Source: JAICLL01 sp035252155 (GTDB taxonomy: Bacteria; Planctomycetota; Planctomycetia; Pirellulales; JAICIG01). From it: 64,000 bases of DNA. Each line of letters opens with the position of its first letter. Positions within the stretch are counted from its first letter, which is position 1. The notes under the pieces are model-generated. The model did not search any database and had not been told where the DNA came from. It saw nothing but the letters and a program-made list of their open reading frames with translations. Location: contig DATFDL010000224.1 of the NCBI GenBank assembly GCA_035252155.1, positions 6,066 through 70,065 of the forward strand, given 5' to 3'. The position numbers and the translations under genes are program-made. Below are positions 43,502 through 52,239 of this stretch, in pieces.

Positions 43502-44671
43502 ATGCTCAATAGGCGGCGTCTTTCATTATGCGCTTCTACGATTCTGCTCGCCGTCATGTCATCGGTGAGAGCCGCGGAGAACCTCGATTCGTCGCGGGCA
43601 ACCGCTTCCGCCGACGGCGCGGTTCTCTGGTATGACTTCACCGAGTTGGGCATCGAGGGAAAGGGCTGGGCCGACACGAAGGCCGCCTACGACCGATTGC
43701 CGGCGAAGGCGGAAAACATGGTCCGCGGACCGGTGTGGAATCTCAGTCGCCAGTCGGCCGGCCTCTGTGGGCGATTTGTGACCGACGCCCCCATGGTTTC
43801 CGTACGATGGTCGCTTTCGTCGGCAAACCTGGCGATGCCCCACATGGCCGCGACCGGCGTCAGCGGTGTCGATCTCTATGTGAAATCCGAGCCAGGCTGG
43901 CGTTGGCTCGCCTGCGGTTTTCCCAAGGCACAAAGCAACGAGGCGGTGTTGGTCCAAGGTCTGCCCGCTGCCGAACGCGAGTACCTGCTTTACCTGCCGC
44001 TCTATAACGGCGTCACGAAGGTCGAGGTCGGCATTCCCAAACAGCACGCCCTCGCTAAAGCACCCCCACGGTCGGCGGAACGCGCCCAGCCGATCGTCTT
44101 CTATGGCACCTCGATCACCCAGGGCGGCTGTGCCTCTCGTCCCGGCATGGTTCACACCGCTATCTTGGGCCGCCGGTTTGACCGGACGGTAATCAACCTG
44201 GGCTTTTCGGGCAACGGCAAGATGGAGCCGGAGTTGGCATCGCTTTTGGCCGAACTTGATCCCGCCGCCTACGTGCTCGACTGCTTGCCGAATATGTCGC
44301 CGCAGGAAGTCAGCGAGCGTGTCGAACCCTTTGTGCGCACGCTTCGAGCGGCGCGACCTGCCACTCCGATCGTGCTGGTGGAAGACCGCAACTATACCGA
44401 TGGCTTTTTGATTGCGTCGAAACGAGAACGAAATGAGGCGAGCCATCGAGCGTTGCGCGCGGCGTTCGATCGGCTGGCCGCCGACGGCGTCAAGGATATG
44501 TACTACCTACCCGGGCAAGACTTGCTGGGCGACGACGGCGAAGCCACGGTGGACAGCTCGCACCCTACCGATCTCGGTTTTGTGCGCCAAGCCGCGGCTT
44601 TTCAAAGCGTGCTCGCGAAGGCCCTCGAACAGCCGCTCAACGATCCGGGGATCGGGCCAGGAGTACCATGA
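43502..44671 (+). CDS. SGNH/GDSL-family hydrolase with N-terminal beta domain
   Basis: 389 residues from the ATG at 43502 (AGGAG ten bases upstream) with a signal peptide. The N-terminal ~180 residues form the beta-rich domain usual in SGNH_hydro proteins. The hydrolase part has IVFYGTSITQGGCAS (block I Ser), INLGFSGNGKMEPE (block II), and DSSHPTDLGF (block V Asp-His). Such enzymes deacetylate or de-esterify polysaccharides, fitting the saccharolytic life of planctomycetes. The TGA overlaps the ATG of the following mini-ORF. Confidence 0.87.
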   Translation: MLNRRRLSLCASTILLAVMSSVRAAENLDSSRATASADGAVLWYDFTELGIEGKGWADTKAAYDRLPAKAENMVRGPVWNLSRQSAGLCGRFVTDAPMVSVRWSLSSANLAMPHMAATGVSGVDLYVKSEPGWRWLACGFPKAQSNEAVLVQGLPAAEREYLLYLPLYNGVTKVEVGIPKQHALAKAPPRSAERAQPIVFYGTSITQGGCASRPGMVHTAILGRRFDRTVINLGFSGNGKMEPELASLLAELDPAAYVLDCLPNMSPQEVSERVEPFVRTLRAARPATPIVLVEDRNYTDGFLIASKRERNEASHRALRAAFDRLAADGVKDMYYLPGQDLLGDDGEATVDSSHPTDLGFVRQAAAFQSVLAKALEQPLNDPGIGPGVP

Positions 44672-44748
44672 CTACCGCGAACACCACTGCACCTGAACCC
44701 TTGGAGGCAGTCCACCACCACGGCATTGCCGCGGCCAAGCCCGCTTAA
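44668..44748 (+). CDS. 26-residue coupled mini-ORF
   Basis: ATG overlaps the SGNH stop (ATGA) and has AGGAG five bases upstream, an ideal coupled start. It encodes MTTANTTAPEPLEAVHHHG and eight more residues, ending in TAA. No homology was recognised. It may be a small regulatory or accessory peptide, or a remnant of a larger gene. Confidence 0.35.
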   Translation: MTTANTTAPEPLEAVHHHGIAAAKPA

Positions 44749-45191
44749 AAGCCGAACTCTTCTTCGCCGATCAGTTGCGAAATGCGCTGATTGATGATGG
44801 TATCGGCGTCCTTCGCGCGGCGTTCGACGGCGCCTCGGAGCCGTTCGAGCTGAGCCTGGAGACGTTTGACTTCGAGTTCTCGCCGCTCCTGCCGCGCCTT
44901 GAAGTGCTGCTTGACCGTCTCTTGCAGCTTGGCGCCGAGTTCGTCGCGGGGCCGGCCTTCGGGCGCCCGGCGGTACTGCTCGGCTAATTCATGGCTTTCA
45001 CGGTCGAGCCGCCGGTCGTTCTGTTCCAGCTCAAACATTTCGGGGTCGGTCTCACGAAGACGTTCCAGCGAAGGCATCCCCTCCATGTCCATGCCCGGAC
45101 CCATCATCATGCCGGGCATGCGTCCGCCGGGCATCCTTGGCATCGCGCCGGGCATCCCTGGCATCGCGCCTGGCCCTGGCATCCGCGGCAT
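44745..45191 (-). CDS. MPG-rich coiled-coil protein
   Basis: 148 residues from the first available ATG (45191). The N-terminus is a run of MPG/MPR repeats, followed by a long charged coiled coil (LEQNDRRLDRESHELAEQYR ... VKRLQAQLERLRGAVERR) ending QLIGEEEFGF. The coiled coil and tail match a planctomycete family encoded next to ECF sigma factors. In-frame coding-like, charged sequence continues upstream for about 80 codons inside the sigma ORF, but offers no ATG, GTG or TTG. The true start, or a frameshift from sigma, is therefore unresolved. Confidence 0.6.
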   Translation of the reverse strand: MPRMPGPGAMPGMPGAMPRMPGGRMPGMMMGPGMDMEGMPSLERLRETDPEMFELEQNDRRLDRESHELAEQYRRAPEGRPRDELGAKLQETVKQHFKARQERRELEVKRLQAQLERLRGAVERRAKDADTIINQRISQLIGEEEFGF

Positions 45192-45934
45192 CGCCGCTCG
45201 GTCTCTGGCACGGCCCCGCCGAACGCCCTCCGGCTCCGGTCGACCTCGATCGCGATCCGCCTGTTCGCGACGCCGCTCGCCTTCGACCCTCTCGACATCG
45301 CGGCGTCCCTCCTGCCGGCCTGCTTCCCGCTCGGCTCGTCCCTCACGATCGGCCGCCGCGGCATCTCGCCGTTGCTCCGCTGTGTCGGCTGTATCGGCCT
45401 CCCGTTTGAGACGCGGGTCTTCCGCGGCCGCAGGGCCGACAGGCCGCGGCGGTTGTGACTCAGGACCGTGTTCAAGGGAATGCCGAGCTGCTCGGCGATT
45501 TCGTGGAATCCCAAATTGCCGTAATACCGCAACAGCAGCGTGCGCCGCTGGGGTTCGCTCAAGGCGCCAAGCGCCGCCGCCAGCAGCCGTTCGTTTTCGA
45601 CCTGGGCCATGCGCTGCCAGGGCGCATCTTCGCGGCCGGCGCGTTCGACCGGTTGTGCTCCGGTGGCTTCCAGCGGCCCTTCGCGCTTTCGTCGGCGGAC
45701 GTGGTCACAAGCCAGCCGATCGGCAATCCGCAGCAGATAGGCGCGTTCGCGACCCGTATCGCGATAGCGGCCTCGTGCCTGCCAGGCCCGGCAAAAGACT
45801 TCTTGCATCAGGTCTTCAGCCAGCGCGCGGTCGCGCACCATGCCGGTAAGAAAGCCGAGTATTGCCGCCCCATGTCGGCGAACCCACACGGTCAAACGCT
45901 CTTGCTCTTCGTTGGTCCGTTCGGTGTCGCTCAT
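45107..45934 (-). CDS. ECF-type RNA polymerase sigma factor
   Basis: 275 residues from the ATG at 45934 (a GTG lies at 45940). Region 2 is seen in GMVRDRALAEDLMQEVFCRAW and region 4 in ALGALSEPQRRTLLLRYYGN and IAEQLGIPLNTVLSHNRRGL. A normal ECF protein would end about 10-20 residues later. This frame continues for about 100 residues of atypical Cys/Arg/Gly-rich sequence, while the -1 frame reads like a charged coiled coil. The last 85 nt overlap the neighbouring gene. The start overlaps the stop of the integrase remnant (ATGA). Confidence 0.82.
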   Translation of the reverse strand: MSDTERTNEEQERLTVWVRRHGAAILGFLTGMVRDRALAEDLMQEVFCRAWQARGRYRDTGRERAYLLRIADRLACDHVRRRKREGPLEATGAQPVERAGREDAPWQRMAQVENERLLAAALGALSEPQRRTLLLRYYGNLGFHEIAEQLGIPLNTVLSHNRRGLSALRPRKTRVSNGRPIQPTQRSNGEMPRRPIVRDEPSGKQAGRRDAAMSRGSKASGVANRRIAIEVDRSRRAFGGAVPETERRCRGCQGQARCQGCPARCQGCPADACPA

Positions 45935-46185
45935 GGCCACACCCTAACTAAACGCCGGCAATGGGGAAATATTGCAGCAGCGGAAAAGAATTCGAGGTTG
46001 TCCGGCATCGAGACCTCCGGCACGGCGAGGTGGCCGGTGAGAATTCGGTGGATCGTGATCTCGACCAGCTTTTGGGCGACGACCGCCGCTTTCTGGGAGC
46101 GGGTCTTGAGAGACCGCTTGAATTCTTACGCGTGAAAGCGGAAGCGGACGACGTAGATGCCGCCCTTGGTGCCGCGGTTGGCCAT
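45931..46185 (-). pseudogene. Integrase N-terminal remnant with in-frame TAA
   Basis: The frame opens MANRGTKGGIYVVRFRFHA, then TAA, then EFKRSLKTRSQKAAVVAQKL and further to ILTGHLAVPEV. This is the SAM-like arm-binding N-terminus of tyrosine integrases ('...RFR..gkeFkRSLkT...'). The catalytic domain is missing. It lies 72 nt from tRNA-Leu, a classic integration site, so it is likely the stump of a lost integrative element. The UAA could be read by the UUA tRNA, but the missing catalytic half argues for decay. Confidence 0.6.
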
Positions 46186-46257
46186 GTTGCAGGAGCAGGC
46201 ACCGGCGCCTAATTATAGGGATCGGCGGAGGCAAGCAATTGACGTAAGTCCTTGCAG

Positions 46258-46339
<82 letters not shown>

Positions 46340-46397
46340 AAGGAATTCAGCCACTCAAGTTTGGGGCATCGCCAGCGAGGCGTCAACTGCTCGCATT

Positions 46398-47585
46398 TCA
46401 TCGGGCCGGCAACTCGATTTCTCGTGATTGAGGGTCGGGCTGGCGCTTGAGCAATTTGCTGAACTGAAACGCGTAGTACTTTTGCGTGGCGGCGGGCTGA
46501 CCGTCGGGCGAGGCGTTGGCCACCCAGAGACGAGTCGATTGCGGCTCGAAGAGCACGTTGTGCAAATTCGATTTCATCGCCACCGGGCAATCCATCAGGT
46601 GCAGGGCGCTGGCGGCATCGAGCGAACCGGCCTGCTCACGCACCCGTCGGGCAAGCTCGTGATAACGCTGCCCGGCCGAGAGCAACACCGTGTCGGGCGT
46701 CGGTTCGGGCAGCCGTGGGTGCGATTCGCCGGGCTTCACCACTTCGAAGGTGTTCCAGTGCGCCGCCAGGCCGACCGCTTGCTTTTCGTCGCCATCGGCC
46801 ACCACATAATAATATTCGCAAGTGCGCGGCGTATCGCGGAAGATCGCCACCGCTTCGTCGAGCGTGTGGGCCTCCTCGAGCACGCGCCGCACCAAGAAGG
46901 CCATGGGTGTGCCGCCCCAATGGCCGCGCCCGCCGCCGCCCATCTCGCCTACCGAGACGTGCTCGGCGTTCATGCCCGTCACCGAGCCAATGAAGCCGGC
47001 ATACGTCACGTTGACAAAGGGAACGTGCCCCTCCGGCTCGGCCACAATCAACACGGCATGTTCTTGCAGCTTCCAGTCGATCGAGTAATCGAGGACGCGG
47101 CCGTGATAGAGCGTGCCGTCGCGCGTGGCGCTGTTCATCACCGCGAAGCCGCTGCAATGAAACAGTTCAGGAATGAAGTTGGCCGTCAAGGCGTCGTCGA
47201 GCGAACACTCGGCCCCGTCGGCCAGCCCTTGCAGTTCTTCCAAAAAGCGCGGGGGTATGTGGCGGCGCTGGATGGCCACGATGAGCGATATCACCTGCTT
47301 GGGATCGATCCGCACGCCCAAAAACTCGAGCCGCGAATTCTTGGCCTTCACCTCGAACAGATAGTGCAAGTTTTCTTGAATATGTTCTTTCAAGAGCGCG
47401 CCGTGCTGATAACCCATGTCGTAGGGCGCGCCTTTGAGATGGAGCACCCGGTACCCATCGATCTCTTCCAAGAATCCGTCGCCGCAACGGGCCACGGTTT
47501 GGGCCTCGGCGGGGCGGAGGGCCAACAAGATGACGGCCGCCACGGCAAGGTGGCCCAGCACGACGGCAAAACGATGCGACCGCAT
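46398..47585 (-). CDS. C45-family Ntn hydrolase/acyltransferase, secreted
   Basis: 395 residues with a signal peptide ending near RPAEAQ. The N-terminal nucleophile region reads ELFHCSGFAVMNSATRDGTLYHGRVLDY: the Cys after FH is the expected autocleavage nucleophile of peptidase C45 / isopenicillin-N acyltransferase-like proteins. GAPYDMGYQHGALL is the other conserved stretch. These enzymes hydrolyse or transfer amide-linked acyl groups. The gene has no obvious operon partner; its promoter region is shared with the divergent small membrane gene. Confidence 0.85.
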   Translation of the reverse strand: MRSHRFAVVLGHLAVAAVILLALRPAEAQTVARCGDGFLEEIDGYRVLHLKGAPYDMGYQHGALLKEHIQENLHYLFEVKAKNSRLEFLGVRIDPKQVISLIVAIQRRHIPPRFLEELQGLADGAECSLDDALTANFIPELFHCSGFAVMNSATRDGTLYHGRVLDYSIDWKLQEHAVLIVAEPEGHVPFVNVTYAGFIGSVTGMNAEHVSVGEMGGGGRGHWGGTPMAFLVRRVLEEAHTLDEAVAIFRDTPRTCEYYYVVADGDEKQAVGLAAHWNTFEVVKPGESHPRLPEPTPDTVLLSAGQRYHELARRVREQAGSLDAASALHLMDCPVAMKSNLHNVLFEPQSTRLWVANASPDGQPAATQKYYAFQFSKLLKRQPDPQSREIELPAR

Positions 47586-47739
47586 GAGACGGCTCCTGGT
47601 CAGGGCGGGTGGAACTCGACAACGATTATAGCGGAGAAGCGGCCCGCGGCCCTAGAGCGCCGCCACGATCGACGACCTAGGAAGGTTGTCCTACGGGCCG
47701 TTAGAATAGGGGCTTCCCCTAAACTCTCGTTGCAACGCT

Positions 47740-47922
47740 GTGTCGCAAAACCGACTCATCTTGATCATCATGGCCGCGGTGGTTGCCTGGGGCGGCTTTT
47801 TGGCCCTCGGCAACTACTTAGCCGGCCATAATTGGCGCGGACCGGCAATGGTGATGGGATGCGTCGTCGCCTTCCTGGTATTTTGGGGGCTGATGCTCGC
47901 CTCGCGCCGCCGGCGCGGATAA
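47740..47922 (+). CDS. Small two-helix membrane protein
   Basis: 60 residues from a GTG. Two hydrophobic helices (LILIIMAAVVAWGGFLALG and MVMGCVVAFLVFWGLMLAS) are separated by a short polar loop and end in a basic RRRRG tail. Not assigned to a family. No Shine-Dalgarno is clear. Confidence 0.5.
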   Translation: MSQNRLILIIMAAVVAWGGFLALGNYLAGHNWRGPAMVMGCVVAFLVFWGLMLASRRRRG

Positions 47923-47943
47923 CAACGGACGAAAAATTTTAGC

Positions 47944-48018
47944 GCCCTCACCTGGCCTCTCCCAGAGGGAGAAGCAAAGATAGATCAGCCCTCACTTGGC
48001 CTTTCCCAGCGGGAGAGG
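47944..48018. repeat. Two tandem REP-like palindromes
   Basis: CGCCCTCACCTGGCCTCTCCC and AGCCCTCACTTGGCCTTTCCC each run into a GGGAGA arm. They are tandem copies of the dispersed palindrome found at 33151, 35019 and 40144, placed just before the enolase-superfamily gene. Confidence 0.8.
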
Positions 48019-48030
48019 AATGCTTCCACC

Positions 48031-49149
48031 ATGAAGATCGTCGAAGTTCGCACCATCGCCCTTGGCGGCGCCACGCACGACCACGGCTGGCCCGGCGGCA
48101 CCGATCCCAATGTGCAGTACAACACGCTCGTCGAGGTCGTCACCGATGAGGGCTTCACCGGCCTGGGAAGTTGCTACACCACGCGGGCGCTGGTCGAAGG
48201 CTCGCTGGAGCTACTGCGGCCGCATCTGATCGGCGAGACGGCCCTGGAAGCCGAACGGGTGAGCGAGAAACTGCGGCAGTCGATGTTCTGGCTCGGCCGC
48301 GGCGGCTCGGTCGAGCACACGATCAGCGGCATCGACATCGCGCTGTGGGACCTGCTGGGCAAGGCTGTGGGCCAGCCCGTCTCGCGGTTGCTGGGCGGCG
48401 ATTATCGCGACCGGATCAAGCCTTACGCGTCGATGCTGTTTGAAGAGCCGGGCCTGCTGCGCGACAAGCTGGCCGAGCAAGTGTCGCGGGGCTTTCGGGC
48501 CATCAAGCTCGGCTGGCGACCGTTCGGTCGCGTCAGCCGGCAGTACGACGAGCTGTTGGTGCGCACGGCCCGCGACACCGTGGGCGACGAGGTTGAACTG
48601 ATGGTCGATGCCGGCGGCAGCGAGCAGTTTTGGCCGCACGGCGTAAGCTGGGCCCGCGAGACGGCCAAAATGCTCGGCCAGTATGGCGTGGTCTGGTTCG
48701 AAGAAGCGCTCAAACCGGACGATGTCGAGGGTTTCCTCGAGCTGCGCCAAACCTCGCCGGTGTTGATCGCGACGGGCGAAGTGCTCACTCGCCGGCAATC
48801 GTTTCAGCCGTTCATCGAAAATCGCGCGGTCGACATCATTCAGCCCGATCTGACCAAGTGCGGCGGCTTGAGCGAAGGCCGACGGCTGGGCTGGGCGGCT
48901 TACGATCATGGTGTGTTGTTGGTGCCTCATGGTTGGAACACGGGCGTGGGCGTCGCGGCCGATTTGGCGCTTTCGGCGGCGATGCCGGTAGCCCGCTGGA
49001 TCGAATTTCAGACCGGCGTGCCGTACATCGAGGAAATCATTTCGCCGCGGTTCAAGCTCGATGCCGAAGGCATGTTGCACGTGCCGACAGGGCCGGGCTT
49101 GGGCATCGAGCTCAATCTTGATGCGGTGGAAAGATACTCCCGCCGATGA
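48031..49149 (+). CDS. Mandelate racemase / muconate lactonizing enzyme family protein
   Basis: 372 residues of the enolase superfamily. The capping domain (1-125) is followed by a barrel with the catalytic-side KLGW, metal ligands Asp in LMVDAGG, Glu in VWFEEAL and Glu in LIATGEV, and His in LLVPHGWNTG. The family performs abstraction of an alpha-proton from carboxylate sugars or acids. The KxK motif is reduced to a single Lys (AIKLGW), which suggests a dehydratase of the rhamnonate/galactonate type rather than a racemase. Substrate unknown. Confidence 0.87.
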   Translation: MKIVEVRTIALGGATHDHGWPGGTDPNVQYNTLVEVVTDEGFTGLGSCYTTRALVEGSLELLRPHLIGETALEAERVSEKLRQSMFWLGRGGSVEHTISGIDIALWDLLGKAVGQPVSRLLGGDYRDRIKPYASMLFEEPGLLRDKLAEQVSRGFRAIKLGWRPFGRVSRQYDELLVRTARDTVGDEVELMVDAGGSEQFWPHGVSWARETAKMLGQYGVVWFEEALKPDDVEGFLELRQTSPVLIATGEVLTRRQSFQPFIENRAVDIIQPDLTKCGGLSEGRRLGWAAYDHGVLLVPHGWNTGVGVAADLALSAAMPVARWIEFQTGVPYIEEIISPRFKLDAEGMLHVPTGPGLGIELNLDAVERYSRR

Positions 49150-49371
49150 CCGGGCATAATGACATCACGTGCTGTTATCGGTGGCCGGGGCAGAAGCTGG
49201 CCGCATTCGATATGGCAATCAGAAAACGCTTGTCCGGGCCAGCGATGCCCCGGTGGTAGACCTGCCGGGGCATCGCCGCGATTAACCTCCGCCGTGAATT
49301 TCGTCGTTTAGATCGCGGCTCTGCCCCAGCCGCCTCTTTAGCCGGCCCAAATTCTCACAAGACGCGGGTTG

Positions 49372-50589
49372 TCACTCGATCGCGTCGAGCCCTTCGGCCA
49401 GCGCGGCCTGCACCCATTCGGACGATTCGATGCCCACGGAGAGGCGAATGGTGCCGTGAGTGATGCCCAGGGCCTCGCGCGCCGCATCGGGCATTGATCG
49501 ATGACTTGTCGAGGCCGGATGACTGAGCGTAGTGCTCAGGTCACCAAGAGACGGGCAAAAGGCAATCTGACGGGCGCCGGCGATCAACCGCTCGGCGGCG
49601 TCGCGGCCGCCCTTCAAAGTGAATGTGACCATATTGCCGAATCGCCCCTCGAATTGCCGCGCGGCCAACGCGTGATTGGGGTGAGCGGCAAGGCCGGGAT
49701 AATCGACTTGCGCGACTTCATCGCGGGCTTGCAAAAATTGCGATGCCGCCAGGGCATTGGCGCCCGCCCGTTCGGCTCGCAGGGACAATGTACCCAGGCC
49801 ACGCAACGCCAGCCAGCAATCGAAGGGACTGGTTGACCAACCCCACGTCGATTGCGTGGAAACAACGCGCTGCCAATCGGCTGCGCGGCCGCAGAGCAAG
49901 CCGAGCAAGACGTCGCTATGACCGCTCATCAACTTGGTCAGGCTTTCGACCACCAGGTCGGCTCCAAGCTCCAGCGGCCGGCAAAGCACCGGCGTAGCAA
50001 ACGTGTTGTCAACCAGCAAGCGAGCACCGCGCTCACGCGCCAGTTTCGCCAGCGCCGCGATGTCTGAAACACGCAGACGGGGATTGGTGATCGTCTCGAC
50101 CACCAGCAGCCGCGTGTGCGGGCGGAACGCCGCCGCCGTGGCGGCCGGGTCGCAGGTATCGACCACGGTCGATTCGATACCGAGCCGCGGCAACTCGGCG
50201 GCGAAAAGCTGTGAGCTACGGCCATAGAGCTGATTGCTGACCACAACATGCTGGCCCGGCTCAAGGTGAGCAATGGCGGCCAAGGCCAGGGCGGCCATGC
50301 CCGAACTACAGACGGTGGCCCGCTCGGCGCGGTGCAGGTCGCGGCATTTTTCGGCGAGCAGGTCGGCATTGGGGTGGCCATCGCGGCTATAGACGTAGCC
50401 GGGCATCTCGCCGGAGAGCAGCCGGCTGGCGTCATCGGGCGAGCCACACCGATAGACTGACGCCAAGTAAATAGGCGGCGACGCCGGCTCGGTTGGTTGG
50501 GGCGGCAATGGAGATTGCCGGGGGCAAAGATCGTCGGGCGTGGGCGGCTGTCCGGCCGGCAATGAAGACCCTTGGTTCGGTGCGCCCAT
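49372..50589 (-). CDS. PLP-dependent trans-sulfuration enzyme (cystathionine synthase/lyase type)
   Basis: 405 residues of the Cys/Met-metabolism PLP family. Typical motifs: YSRDGHPNADLLAEKC, ATVCSSGMAALAL, LLVDNTFATPVLCRPLELGADLV and the PLP lysine in ESLTKLMSGHSD. It could be cystathionine gamma-synthase, gamma-lyase or methionine gamma-lyase; the motifs do not decide. The first ~35 residues are Pro-rich and unusual, so translation may start further in. No other methionine genes are nearby. Confidence 0.88.
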   Translation of the reverse strand: MGAPNQGSSLPAGQPPTPDDLCPRQSPLPPQPTEPASPPIYLASVYRCGSPDDASRLLSGEMPGYVYSRDGHPNADLLAEKCRDLHRAERATVCSSGMAALALAAIAHLEPGQHVVVSNQLYGRSSQLFAAELPRLGIESTVVDTCDPAATAAAFRPHTRLLVVETITNPRLRVSDIAALAKLARERGARLLVDNTFATPVLCRPLELGADLVVESLTKLMSGHSDVLLGLLCGRAADWQRVVSTQSTWGWSTSPFDCWLALRGLGTLSLRAERAGANALAASQFLQARDEVAQVDYPGLAAHPNHALAARQFEGRFGNMVTFTLKGGRDAAERLIAGARQIAFCPSLGDLSTTLSHPASTSHRSMPDAAREALGITHGTIRLSVGIESSEWVQAALAEGLDAIE

Positions 50590-50599
50590 GAGCTAGATT

Positions 50600-50818
50600 C
50601 TAAGCCGATGCGCTAGCCAGGCAACTTGGCTTCGCCGGCTTCGCTTGCGCGTCGGAGCGGCGTGTATCGCTTTCTTCCAGTTCGGCGCGCACAATGGCTA
50701 GGTGCGGCGGAGCATCGATTCCGATCCGTACTACTCCCGGCGAAATGCGGACCACGGTGATCGTCACTTCGTCACCGACCCGGATACGTTCATCAACCTT
50801 GCGAGACAATACCAGCAT
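50600..50818 (-). CDS. csrA: Carbon storage regulator CsrA
   Basis: 72 residues. The core MLVLSRKVDERIRVGDEVTI ... GVVRIGIDAPPHLAIVRAEL is a clear CsrA, an RNA-binding dimer that blocks translation at GGA-containing leaders. The C-terminal ~20 residues (Ala/Lys/Pro-rich) are an extension. It lies 10 nt from the trans-sulfuration gene on the same strand. Confidence 0.95.
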   Translation of the reverse strand: MLVLSRKVDERIRVGDEVTITVVRISPGVVRIGIDAPPHLAIVRAELEESDTRRSDAQAKPAKPSCLASASA

Positions 50819-50905
50819 AATCGGCCTCCGTGCAAAGAGGGTTTTTGGCTTAAAGTGCTTGCAGCTTGGGTGCTAGCATAGTGATGCTAGCACGGCCGTG
50901 CAAGC

Positions 50906-51949
50906 TTGGTCCAAAAAGTACCGCAAAGCCTTGTGAAGACAGACGTTATTGCTATCGACCCGACTCGTCCGGACGGCCAGTTGCTGACCCGGGCGGGCCA
51001 AATACTTGGCCGAGGCGGCCTCGTGGCGTTTCCCACCGAGACCGTCTACGGCCTAGGCGCCAATGCCTTGGACACCGACGCCGTAGGGCGGATATTCACG
51101 GCCAAAGGGCGGCCGGCGACGAACCCTCTGATCGTTCACATTGCGGAGGTTTCCGAGGTCAAGCAGGTTGCCGACGATTGGCCTAAGATTGCCGCTCAGT
51201 TGGCGCAGTCTTACTGGCCTGGGCCGCTGACACTTATCTTACCCAAGGCGGCCGCAGTGCCCGACGTGGTGACGGCTGGCGGCGCGACGGTGGCCATCCG
51301 CTTGCCGGCGCATCGAGTCGCGCGCGGTCTGATCCGCACCGCCGGAGTGCCCCTGGCAGCTCCGAGCGCCAATCGCTCGATGCGGATCAGTCCTACGCGC
51401 GCCGAGCATGTGATGGCCGGACTGGCCGGGCGAATCGACCTGGTGCTCGACGGCGGCCCCACGCCCGGAGGCCTGGAGTCGACCGTAATCGACCTGACAA
51501 GTTCGCCGCCGAGGCTGCTGCGCCCCGGGCTGGTTTCCCGCGACGAAATCGAAGCGGTGATCGGACCAATCCAGTTGCCGGAGTCAAACGCCGAGCGGCC
51601 ACCTGCGTCTGGACCCGTGCGGTCACCGGGCATGATGCAGCGACATTATGCCCCGACGGCGCCGTTGGAATGCGTGGCTTCGGAAAGCTGGCGGCGCGTC
51701 GAAGAGCTCCATCGGCACGGGGCGCGGATCGGTTGGCTGACATTCCACGGCGGGGCACCGATATCGCACTCGGGAGTGTCGGTGATCGAGCTGCCCGACG
51801 ACCCAGCGGCCTACGCTGCCGGGCTGTATGCGGCGTTGCACGCGTTCGATGCCCAGGCCGTCGATCGGATTGTCGTCGAAATGCCGCCCGAGACCGACGC
51901 CTGGCTCGCCATCCGCGATCGGCTCCGCCGAGCGGGTAGCTCGGCGTAG
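50906..51949 (+). CDS. sua5: L-threonylcarbamoyladenylate synthase (Sua5 type)
   Basis: 347 residues: an N-terminal YrdC domain (about 15-205, with GGLVAFPTETVYGLGANA, KGRPATNPLIVHI and PSANRS) and a C-terminal Sua5 domain (about 235-345). It makes threonylcarbamoyl-AMP for the t6A37 modification of ANN-decoding tRNAs. The TTG at 50906 is used here; a GTG at 50933 is an equally possible start. The tRNA-modification role is of interest because of the tRNA array earlier in the window, but it is a universal gene. Confidence 0.93.
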   Translation: MVQKVPQSLVKTDVIAIDPTRPDGQLLTRAGQILGRGGLVAFPTETVYGLGANALDTDAVGRIFTAKGRPATNPLIVHIAEVSEVKQVADDWPKIAAQLAQSYWPGPLTLILPKAAAVPDVVTAGGATVAIRLPAHRVARGLIRTAGVPLAAPSANRSMRISPTRAEHVMAGLAGRIDLVLDGGPTPGGLESTVIDLTSSPPRLLRPGLVSRDEIEAVIGPIQLPESNAERPPASGPVRSPGMMQRHYAPTAPLECVASESWRRVEELHRHGARIGWLTFHGGAPISHSGVSVIELPDDPAAYAAGLYAALHAFDAQAVDRIVVEMPPETDAWLAIRDRLRRAGSSA

Positions 51950-52046
51950 GGCGTCGCTTGGTTGCGGCCGATTGGCAGGTGGGGCATTGGTCGGGTAAAT
52001 TGTAGGGAACGCCCCCTGGCGGCGCGCCGGGAGAGGGCGTTCCCTA

Positions 52047-52190
52047 ATCGGTTTTGACATTCAAAAACGGCATGTGGACCAGCCGCCCTCGGCTGGTTCC
52101 GCGACGCCGACTGGCGTCGGCGACACAGCCGAGGGCGGCTGTGCCACATGGCCGTTCCCACAATTATCGATTTTGAACGTCAAAACCGAT
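52047..52190. repeat. MITE-like nested palindrome upstream of the class-III aminotransferase
   Basis: Outer inverted repeat ATCGGTTTTGAC (52047-52058) / GTCAAAACCGAT (52179-52190), extending 6-7 nt further with one mismatch. A middle repeat CATGTGG-ACCAGCCGCCCTCGGCTG faces CAGCCGAGGGCGGCTGT-GCCACATG, and a central hairpin CGACGCC/GGCGTCG completes it. Same architecture as 2886-3015 but a different sequence. It is 50 nt from the start of the next gene and may also affect its expression. Confidence 0.75.
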
Positions 52191-52239
52191 CAGACGCTCG
52201 CGATCAAAACTTTATCTCCCTCAACCGGAGCAACATCCT

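Noticed and set aside
40596..44671. The DUF1501/PQQ/SGNH operon as a defence system
   Set aside because: All three proteins carry export signals and match saccharolytic or unknown planctomycete families, not defence modules.
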